Shown here: positions 1-5,052 of the stretch, in pieces | Layout: every line of letters starts with the position of its first letter | Numbering within the stretch: position 1 is the first letter of the stretch | NCBI GenBank assembly: GCA_945903675.1 | Contig: CAMDOP010000036.1 | Location: 1-16,406 of the forward strand | Source of the DNA: Crenothrix polyspora | GTDB lineage: Bacteria; Pseudomonadota; Gammaproteobacteria; Methylococcales; Methylomonadaceae | DNA: 16,406 nt | Direction: 5' to 3' | Made by a program: the position numbers and the translations under genes | Notes under the pieces: model-generated | The model's database searches: none | What the model was told of the DNA's origin: nothing | Seen by the model: the letters and a program-made list of their open reading frames with translations, nothing else

Positions 1-60
1 ATATACTTTTACCAAGGCTTGTTCTTTGAAGCCTACGGAATATCTTTTATATGTTTTCAT
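1..60 (-). CDS. Transposase N-terminal fragment, cut by window edge
   Basis: Reading leftwards from an ATG at 58-60, the frame stays open to the edge and gives 20 residues beginning MKTYKRYSVGFKEQALVKVY. The pattern Y-x-x-x-F-K-E-Q-A-L-x-K-V is typical of the first helix of the helix-turn-helix DNA-binding segment in small transposase subunits (OrfA type, IS3-like and related). Only the start is in the window, so family and intactness cannot be judged. The upstream sequence (61-110) should contain the right end of the element, but I cannot define its terminal inverted repeat. This fits the repeat-rich character of the following 650 bp. The transposase call is fairly good; the IS family is open. 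Confidence 0.65.
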   Translation of the reverse strand, partial: MKTYKRYSVGFKEQALVKVY

Positions 61-67
61 TTCTAAT

Positions 68-97
68 CTCAAATTTTATTTTTTTTTAAAATTTGAG
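68..97. repeat. 11-bp perfect inverted repeat
   Basis: The arms are 68-78 (CTCAAATTTTA) and 87-97 (TAAAATTTGAG), separated by an 8-base all-T spacer. It lies just upstream of the transposase start codon (58-60, minus strand), so it could fold in the transposase 5' leader or belong to the end of the insertion element. The function is unknown. Confidence 0.6.
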
Positions 98-113
98 GCG
101 ACAACTATTCTGA

Positions 114-218
114 CGCAGGGGGGTTTTGTCGGGGGTCGGTAGAGAGGGCGTCCTGCCCTCCTACCGACGCGCGGCATTCATGCCGCGCCCCTTCGGGCTA
201 ATCCCAACAAAACCTGCG
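114..218. repeat. GC-rich nested palindromic element
   Basis: The outer arms are 114-133 (CGCAGG, four extra G, TTTTGT, C, GGG) and 203-218 (CCC-A-ACAAAA-CCTGCG). They enclose two hairpins. The first has arms 135-149 and 155-168 (GTCGGTAG-AGAGGGC against GCCCTCCTACCGAC, one bulge). The second is a perfect 9-bp stem, 169-177 (GCGCGGCAT) with 180-188 (ATGCCGCGC). The whole folds like a three-way structure in either strand. This composition and symmetry are typical of REP-like or MITE-like intergenic repeats; the copy number elsewhere in the genome is unknown. Confidence 0.65.
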
Positions 219-248
219 GTGCTCGGCGCGGCAAACGAGTGTAAAACA

Positions 249-282
249 ACGTTACTGCGTAACGTCAGTTATGAAAATAACT
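249..282. repeat. Two adjacent small perfect hairpins
   Basis: The first stem is ACGTTAC (249-255) with GTAACGT (259-265) around a TGC loop. One base later, AGTTAT (267-272) pairs with ATAACT (277-282) around a GAAA tetraloop. Both stems are perfect and almost abut. They lie directly after the GC-rich palindrome and could be part of the same element. Confidence 0.5.
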
Positions 283-324
283 CAAAAACAACTTTTTAAT
301 TTTGTAAGTCATGATTTTTATATA

Positions 325-374
325 ATGTTGGAGAGGCTTTAGCCTAGAATTCGAGGCCAAAGCTTCTCCAACAT
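325..374. repeat. 50-bp hairpin element
   Basis: Arms 325-340 (ATGTTGGAGAGGCTTT) and 359-374 (AAAGCTTCTCCAACAT) are complementary over 16 positions with one mismatch. The interior continues with near-complementary AGCCT and AGGCC around GAATTC. It looks like a dispersed intergenic repeat rather than a terminator, because neither side has a T-run next to a gene end. Confidence 0.6.
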
Positions 375-375
375 A

Positions 376-523
376 AATACTTTCACAGTCTCGACAGCAA
401 TCCGCCACACATTCGCAAGATCGAAAACAATCGAACAAAAAAAACCTCACATGGAAGCATCTAGGTGAGGGTCAGTTTATCGCTGCGTTTGTGCTGGATT
501 GCTAGCGAGACTGTGAAAGTATT
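376..523. repeat. 148-bp MITE-like element with 28-bp inverted ends
   Basis: The left end is 376-403, beginning AATACTTTCACAGTCTCG and ending GCAATCC. The right end is 496-523 (GGATTGC ... CGAGACTGTGAAAGTATT). They are inverted copies of each other apart from a short difference in the middle (ACA against CTA). The 92-bp interior has no gene but contains a hairpin at 445-470 (CCTCAC with GTGAGG). I see no clear target-site duplication at the two ends. A further direct copy of the end motif lies at 660-676. The shape is that of a miniature inverted-repeat element. Confidence 0.6.
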
Positions 524-593
524 CTAAATTCGTACTAAGTTTTCAATTTAGATGAGCAATATTCACAGTTTCTAAGGGATTTACATTGATTCG

Positions 594-616
594 GTAGGGG
601 CGAATTGCATTCGCCC
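594..616. repeat. Short palindromic repeat GGGCGAAT/ATTCGCCC
   Basis: A perfect 8-bp stem, 598-605 with 609-616, surrounds a 3-base loop and is preceded by GTAG. Palindromes of the GTAGGGGCGAA...TTCGCCC kind are familiar as dispersed intergenic repeats in many bacteria. The neighbouring CCACACATTCG (615-625) also occurs at 405-415 inside the MITE-like element. Confidence 0.5.
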
Positions 617-659
617 ACACATTCGTCTTGTATATTTGCCGATTTAAACTGTTTTTTAT

Positions 660-689
660 AATACTTTCACAGTCTCTAGCGCGAATCCC
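660..689. repeat. Solo copy of the MITE-like end motif
   Basis: The 17-mer AATACTTTCACAGTCTC at 660-676 is identical to 376-392 and to the reverse complement of 507-523. As in those copies it is followed shortly by AATCC (684-688). A degenerate fourth copy (AATATTCACAGTTTCT) is at 559-574. The solo copy may be a remnant end of a second element. Confidence 0.6.
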
Positions 690-704
690 TACAAAATCAT
701 GTTT

Positions 705-731
705 ATTATCGTTCCACGAGGGAGCGATAAT
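705..731 (-). terminator. Hairpin after the DUF411 gene, possible terminator
   Basis: Arms 705-715 (ATTATCGTTCC) and 721-731 (GGAGCGATAAT) form an 11-bp stem with one G-T pair and a 5-base loop. It lies 6 bp beyond the stop codon of the DUF411 gene in its direction of transcription. The T-run after the stem is poor, so it may only be a 3' end-stabilising hairpin or another repeat of this island. Confidence 0.4.
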
Positions 732-737
732 ATTTAC

Positions 738-1190
738 TTATTTAGACGCCTCATAACTACTAAAAACAGCCGTTTTTTGATCTTTATCAAAACTCACTAC
801 TTCATAAGCATTTTTATGTTCGCCCATTTCCATGCCTGGGGTGCCGTTTACCATGCCAGGAACGGCTAGACCGATTACTTTAGGTTTAGATTTTAGTAGT
901 TTCATAATGTCGTTAGCAGGCACGTGTCCTTCAATGACATAGTCACCGACTAATGCAGTATGGCAAGAGGCTAGTTTATCGCTAACACCATGATTTTGTT
1001 TAATGGTTTGAACATCATTAGTCACGATGTCTTTAACATTAAAGTTATTGGCTTTTAAATGTTCTAGCCACTTGCCACAACAACTACAATTCGCGTCTCT
1101 ATAGACAGTAATATCTAAAGCTTTAGGAGGCTCGGCTCTTAGGTTGGTACTGAATAAGGCAATAACAAATATAGATTTTAAAAAACGCAT
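738..1190 (-). CDS. DUF411 family periplasmic metal-binding protein
   Basis: This 150-residue protein has a signal peptide (about residues 1-19, ending N-L-R-A). The body matches the DUF411 family: a thioredoxin-like start I-T-V-Y-R-D, then a Cys cluster C35-x-C37-C38-G-K-W, then the conserved S-C-H-T-A ... G-H-V-P-A segment (about 94-113), and a Met-rich tail motif near 117-125. Family members are small exported proteins often found with copper resistance genes, so binding of Cu or another soft metal in the periplasm is likely, though inferred. The ATG at 1190 is preceded by AAGGA at suitable spacing. It lies 17 bp after the hemE stop and is probably co-transcribed with it. Complete. Confidence 0.85.
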   Translation of the reverse strand: MRFLKSIFVIALFSTNLRAEPPKALDITVYRDANCSCCGKWLEHLKANNFNVKDIVTNDVQTIKQNHGVSDKLASCHTALVGDYVIEGHVPANDIMKLLKSKPKVIGLAVPGMVNGTPGMEMGEHKNAYEVVSFDKDQKTAVFSSYEASK

Positions 1191-1207
1191 AATAATATCC
1201 TTAATAC

Positions 1208-2272
1208 TTAGTGATGATAGGCTGGACTAAATTCATGTACAGCATCTACCATAGCCTTAACATGTTCTGGATTAATGTCCGGTAAAATACCATGTCCTAG
1301 GTTGAATACATGGCCTGAACCATTGCCATATTTATGTAAAATACTTTTAACTTTGTCAACGATGATGTCGGGTTGCGCATAGAGGGAAACTGGATCCATA
1401 TTGCCTTGCAACGCTACTTTATCACCGACTCTGGCACGAGCCTTGTGTATGTCGGTTTGCCAGTCTAAACCTAGTGCATCGTATCCGCTATCAGTCATCG
1501 ATTCTAACCATAGTCCGCCGCCTTTGGTAAAAAGAATAGTGGGGATTTGTTGTCCGGCAACATCGGTTTTAAGCAAAGATCTAACTTGTTTGGCGTAATA
1601 TAATGAAAACTCAATATAATCTTCAGAGCTCAGCATGCCGCCCCAAGTATCAAATAACATAACTGCCTGAGCGCCGGCTTCAATTTGTGCATTTAAATAA
1701 CTAGCGACGGATAGTGCTAGTTTATTTAGCATTTCATGCATTAACTTAGGTTGCTCATACATTAAACCTTTCACCTTTTGAAAGCTTTTACTGCTGCCGC
1801 CTTCTACCATATAAGTAGCTAAGGTCCAGGGACTGCCCGAAAAACCAATTAAGGGTACGCTACCTTGTAAGGTTTTTCTGATTAAGCGCACTGCATCAAC
1901 AACATAACGTAAATCAGTATCGGGATCAGGAATAGGGAGTTTCTTTATGTCAGCAGCACTAACGATAGGGTTTTTAAATTTTGGACCCTCACCTTCGGTA
2001 AAGTAAAGACCTAAACCCATGGCGTCAGGAATAGTTAAGATATCTGAGAACAAAATGGCAGCATCAAAATCAAAGCGTCTTAATGGCTGTAAGGTTACTT
2101 CGCAAGCTAACTCAGGATTAGTACATAAATTTAAAAAACTACCTGCTTGTTCTCGTATTTTTCGATATTCTGGTAAATAGCGTCCGGCTTGGCGCATCAT
2201 CCATACAGGCGTGCGATCTACAGGTTGTTTTAATAGGGCTTTGATAAAGATGTCGTTTTTTAATGCTGTCAT
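1208..2272 (-). CDS. hemE: Uroporphyrinogen decarboxylase
   Basis: The enzyme decarboxylates the four acetate side chains of uroporphyrinogen III to give coproporphyrinogen III in cytosolic haem biosynthesis. It shows the HemE hallmark near the N-terminus (R-Q-A-G-R-Y-L-P-E-Y-R, about 27-37), the F-S-D-I-L segment with the catalytic Asp, and G-F-S-G-S-P-W-T-L-A-T-Y-M-V-E-G. The ATG at 2272 (M-T-A-L-K-N-D) gives 354 residues, the same length as E. coli HemE. A longer frame from a TTG at 2329 would add 19 residues unlike the family. The gene is complete. It follows the DamX-like gene by 79 bp, probably in the aroK-aroB operon. Confidence 0.97.
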   Translation of the reverse strand: MTALKNDIFIKALLKQPVDRTPVWMMRQAGRYLPEYRKIREQAGSFLNLCTNPELACEVTLQPLRRFDFDAAILFSDILTIPDAMGLGLYFTEGEGPKFKNPIVSAADIKKLPIPDPDTDLRYVVDAVRLIRKTLQGSVPLIGFSGSPWTLATYMVEGGSSKSFQKVKGLMYEQPKLMHEMLNKLALSVASYLNAQIEAGAQAVMLFDTWGGMLSSEDYIEFSLYYAKQVRSLLKTDVAGQQIPTILFTKGGGLWLESMTDSGYDALGLDWQTDIHKARARVGDKVALQGNMDPVSLYAQPDIIVDKVKSILHKYGNGSGHVFNLGHGILPDINPEHVKAMVDAVHEFSPAYHH

Positions 2273-2351
2273 AGCTTGGTTTGTAATGTTGTGTGAGTGA
2301 ATCAATGCTGAGTTTGGTGTATCTTGCAAGGCAATAGTTTGTGGTAGCCGC

Positions 2352-3227
2352 TTATTCGAATAGATTGGTTTTAATAATGGTAGTGTCGACTTCTTCTTTT
2401 ACAGCTATACGCTTAATATTGTAGTTTGAATTGCTAAACCATTGTGTACATAGTGCTAAAAAAATTAATGTCATGATAGCAAGGATAAGTAATTTTAGTG
2501 ATTTAGTATTATTCTGGTCGTCATCATTTCTAGGGAATTTAGTGACAATTAGCCCTGGAATGCCTTGTGTTTCTTGATAAACAGCCGATATTAACGCATC
2601 GTTAATATCATTAACGGTGAGTGCTGATTGTGGAGTCGAGGCAATTTGATATAAAAAATCAGTACATTGAGCCTCAGATAAGACAGGTATTTCAATTAAG
2701 TTAGCTTCATTAATAGCAGTGTCTGTTCTGTTTTTTAGTTCGAGTTCATGATGATTTAAAACAAAAATAACTCGTAATGCAGAATATTGCTTAGCAAGCG
2801 TTATGATTTGATCAATTAGACCTGGCACTAGAAAACCAGCGTCATCAATCATTAAAATAAGTTTTTTATGTTGACGATTAAGTTGTTGGAATAGAGCTAA
2901 AAAGCTTTGGCTTTGTTTGTTGGTTGAGCTCTGGTTGATTGCTTGCATAATAGATTGTTGCAGCTTTTCGAAATTTAAATCAGCTGGGCTTACTATGGAG
3001 CAATAACTCCATTTAGCCATAGTTTGCTCTTGTAAAACCTTTAATAGTGTTGATTTTCCAATGCCTTCAGGGCCACAAATAACTAATGGCTGACTGCTAT
3101 TATTTAGCAGGTGCTTAAGTAATTCGAGTTTTTTGGTTCTATCTTCACTAATCAGTCTAGTAAAAATATTGTTTTTATAGCTTATAACTGACTGATTTAT
3201 ATGATACGTATAGGTATCATCTGCCAT
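2352..3227 (-). CDS. DamX-like AAA ATPase with C-terminal membrane anchor, no SPOR domain
   Basis: This 291-residue protein has an N-terminal ATPase domain of the ExeA/DamX type: Walker A G-P-E-G-I-G-K-S-T at 52-60 and Walker B L-I-L-M-I-D-D-A at 123-130. A single membrane segment lies at about 244-262, followed by a tail of only some 28 residues. In gammaproteobacteria the gene after aroB typically encodes a protein with this ATPase, a membrane anchor and then a periplasmic SPOR domain that binds septal peptidoglycan. The SPOR part is absent here. The start is the ATG at 3227, 11 bp inside aroB, so translation is probably coupled. A role at the division site is inferred from position only. 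I would not call it damX without the SPOR domain. Confidence 0.8.
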   Translation of the reverse strand: MADDTYTYHINQSVISYKNNIFTRLISEDRTKKLELLKHLLNNSSQPLVICGPEGIGKSTLLKVLQEQTMAKWSYCSIVSPADLNFEKLQQSIMQAINQSSTNKQSQSFLALFQQLNRQHKKLILMIDDAGFLVPGLIDQIITLAKQYSALRVIFVLNHHELELKNRTDTAINEANLIEIPVLSEAQCTDFLYQIASTPQSALTVNDINDALISAVYQETQGIPGLIVTKFPRNDDDQNNTKSLKLLILAIMTLIFLALCTQWFSNSNYNIKRIAVKEEVDTTIIKTNLFE

Positions 3228-4296
3228 AGGAATTAAGGGTTTGCTCTAATAGTAAGGTATCGATACCGATAGGTAAGGTGGCGACGCCAATTTTTGTTAA
3301 TAGAATTAACCTAATTTTTCCGTCAATATTTTTCTTGTCGACTGCCATCAGATCTAAAAAGCTATCACTATCAAGTTGTTCAGGTGGATTGACGGGTAAG
3401 TTTGCTTTTTTGAATAGGGCAATAATTCTTTCAACATCGGCATCAGTTAGCCAGCCTTTTCTTCTGGAAAGATCAGCTGCTTGGCAAGTGCCTATGGCTA
3501 CTGCTTCGCCATGAAGATAGACGCCATAGCCTGCACCTGTTTCAATGGCGTGGCCAAAAGTATGGCCTAAATTAAGTGTGGCTCTAATACCGGTTTCAGT
3601 TTCATCTTCAGCGACAATCTGGGCTTTATTCAGGCAGGATCTTTCAATGGCAAAAGCTAAGGCTTCTTTATCTCTAGCTAATAACAGCTCAATATTTTGT
3701 TCTAGCCATTCAAAAAACTCAATATCTCTGATGAGTCCGTATTTAATAACTTCCGCTAAGCCTGCAGAGAGTTGTCGATCATTTAAGGTGTTAAGTACAT
3801 CGGCATCTGCGATAACGCATTGTGGTTGATAAAAGGCACCGATCATGTTTTTACCCAAAGCATGATTAACGCCCGTTTTACCACCGACTGAAGAGTCAAC
3901 TTGCGCTAAAAGGGTAGTGGGTATTTGCAAAAAAGGGATGCCACGTTGATAGCAAGCCGCAGAAAAACCACCCATGTCACCAATAACACCACCGCCTAAT
4001 GCAATCAATGTAGCGTTACGACTAAATTTACAGCTAAGTAATTTGTCGAATATTTGGGTGACATAGTCTAGGGTTTTGAACTGTTCACCATCAGGTAATA
4101 TGAGTGTTTCGACCTTAAAGTTTCGTAAGTTATTTAGTACCTGATCTAAATACAAAGGCGCAATTGTGCTGTTGGTAATTACGATAACTTGGCTAGACTT
4201 AATATGCTGAGTATAAAGCTCTACTTGGTTTAGTAAGCCAGAGCCTATATAAATCGGGTAACTACGGTCACCAAGTTCTACCAGTAATGTTTTCAT
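3217..4296 (-). CDS. aroB: 3-dehydroquinate synthase
   Basis: This is the second step of the shikimate pathway, converting DAHP to 3-dehydroquinate with NAD and a divalent metal. Counting from the upstream ATG at 4302, motifs include G-G-G-V-I-G-D-M-G-G-F (103-113, NAD binding), Q-V-D-S-S-V-G-G-K-T-G-V-N (134-146), and the metal ligands Glu184 (G-L-A-E), His247 (L-G-H-T-F-G-H) and His264 (L-H-G-E). I prefer the ATG at 4296 (M-K-T-L-L-V-E-L-G-D-R-S-Y-P-I, 359 residues), which matches the family N-terminus. The ATG at 4302 overlaps the aroK stop as TGATG and would add two residues. No clear Shine-Dalgarno is visible, so termination-reinitiation from aroK is likely. Confidence 0.97.
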   Translation of the reverse strand: MKTLLVELGDRSYPIYIGSGLLNQVELYTQHIKSSQVIVITNSTIAPLYLDQVLNNLRNFKVETLILPDGEQFKTLDYVTQIFDKLLSCKFSRNATLIALGGGVIGDMGGFSAACYQRGIPFLQIPTTLLAQVDSSVGGKTGVNHALGKNMIGAFYQPQCVIADADVLNTLNDRQLSAGLAEVIKYGLIRDIEFFEWLEQNIELLLARDKEALAFAIERSCLNKAQIVAEDETETGIRATLNLGHTFGHAIETGAGYGVYLHGEAVAIGTCQAADLSRRKGWLTDADVERIIALFKKANLPVNPPEQLDSDSFLDLMAVDKKNIDGKIRLILLTKIGVATLPIGIDTLLLEQTLNSYGR

Positions 4297-4301
4297 CAAC
4301 A

Positions 4302-4826
4302 TCAGCGATTAGCGGATTTATATTCTTCCAAAATTAAACTGACTACGGTTTTGCTTTGTAAGGTTCCGGTATCAATAATAAAGTCAGCGCATGATAAATA
4401 AAGATGCTCGCGTTGCGTAAATAATGTTTCTATGCGTTCTCTAGGGTTTTCAGTCTTTAATAAGGGACGCTGAGTGTCTCTACGTGTACGTTCCAGTATG
4501 CGTTCTACTGAACATTGCAAATAGACTATAAAGCCGTTCTCTTTTAATAAGCGACGATTCTCATCGCGTAAAATTGCACCACCACCAGTGGCCATCACGA
4601 TGCCTTCTAGCTTAGTTAATTGCTGTATCATTTTTTGTTCGCGATCCCTGAACCCATCTTCTCCTTCAAATTCAAAAATAGTTGGAATATCTACACCGGT
4701 GCTTTCTTCAATGGCTTTGTCACTGTCATAAAAAGGCACTGTCAGTGACTTCGCCAATTGGCGGCCTATCGTGGTTTTTCCTGCCCCCATAAGGCCAACT
4801 AAATATATATTTTCTGATCTCGTCAT
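4302..4826 (-). CDS. aroK: Shikimate kinase
   Basis: It phosphorylates shikimate at the 3-OH using ATP. The 174-residue protein has the P-loop G-L-M-G-A-G-K-T-T, the D-S-D motif of the Mg/shikimate site, G-F-R-D-R-E (shikimate binding), the A-T-G-G-G loop, and the lid motif R-D-T-Q-R-P-L-L, all in the usual order. The likely start is the ATG at 4826; a TTG immediately upstream adds only one residue. Complete. It follows pilQ, as in many gammaproteobacteria, after a 211-bp gap that may hold its own promoter or an attenuating hairpin. It is coupled to aroB by a TGATG overlap. Confidence 0.97.
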   Translation of the reverse strand: MTRSENIYLVGLMGAGKTTIGRQLAKSLTVPFYDSDKAIEESTGVDIPTIFEFEGEDGFRDREQKMIQQLTKLEGIVMATGGGAILRDENRRLLKENGFIVYLQCSVERILERTRRDTQRPLLKTENPRERIETLFTQREHLYLSCADFIIDTGTLQSKTVVSLILEEYKSANR

Positions 4827-4867
4827 CAAAATACCGTGCTGGTCTAAAATTCCCCGTTTAGGGTATT

Positions 4868-4900
4868 TATTAAAAAGTAATAGTTCTGTTAAGAGCTATT
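4868..4900 (-). terminator. Possible terminator or attenuator between pilQ and aroK
   Basis: On the minus strand, AATAGCTCT and AGAACTATT (plus-strand 4892-4900 and 4879-4887) form a 9-bp stem with one G-T pair and a 4-base loop. The stem is followed by AC and then TTTTT. It is AT-rich, so it is weak as an intrinsic terminator, but it is well placed to reduce read-through from the pil operon into aroK. Confidence 0.35.
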
Positions 4901-5027
4901 GTTTTAGTTAATCGTTATTATTGCCATGCATTCAATAAATCAAAGCTTTATCTAGTGAAGATGCTTCTCGATTGAAATAATAAAGATTAAATTTTAAAAG
5001 TGGTGATTATGCCCTTTTTTGAGCCAA

Positions 5028-5052
5028 GTAGAAACCATCAATTGGTTTCTAC
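5028..5052. repeat. Perfect 10-bp hairpin spanning the pilQ stop codon
   Basis: Arms 5028-5037 (GTAGAAACCA) and 5043-5052 (TGGTTTCTAC) flank a 5-base loop that contains the pilQ stop codon (TGA, complement at 5038-5040). One arm therefore encodes the last residues of PilQ. The T-rich side follows the stem on the plus strand (5053-5070), not on the minus strand. It reads better as a terminator for plus-strand or antisense transcription than as the pilQ terminator. Confidence 0.5.

Larger units (their letters stand above)
61..737. other. Gene-free island of palindromic repeats
   Basis: This 677-bp stretch between a transposase fragment and the DUF411 gene has no convincing coding sequence. It contains a series of inverted repeats, listed separately: 68-97, 114-218, 249-282, 325-374, 376-523, 598-616 and 705-731. 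A GC-rich block (about 110-240) sits within otherwise AT-rich DNA. The density of perfect or near-perfect stems suggests accumulated non-autonomous palindromic elements (REP or MITE-like) next to an insertion sequence. An open frame of 61 codons at 265-450 (minus) runs across the hairpins and is not credible as a gene. Confidence 0.7.

Noticed and set aside
265..450. 61-codon Cys-rich open frame on the minus strand
   Set aside because: It runs through two palindromic elements, and the Cys codons arise from repeat sequence (the inverted end at 376-403). There is no convincing RBS and the composition is not protein-like.
325..523. CRISPR array or integron attC sites
   Set aside because: The repeats are inverted and differ from each other, with no regular spacer unit. 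No attC-type GTTRRRY core or integrase is visible.
2273..2329. N-terminal extension of HemE from a TTG codon
   Set aside because: It adds 19 residues absent from the family. The ATG at 2272 gives exactly the usual 354-residue length.
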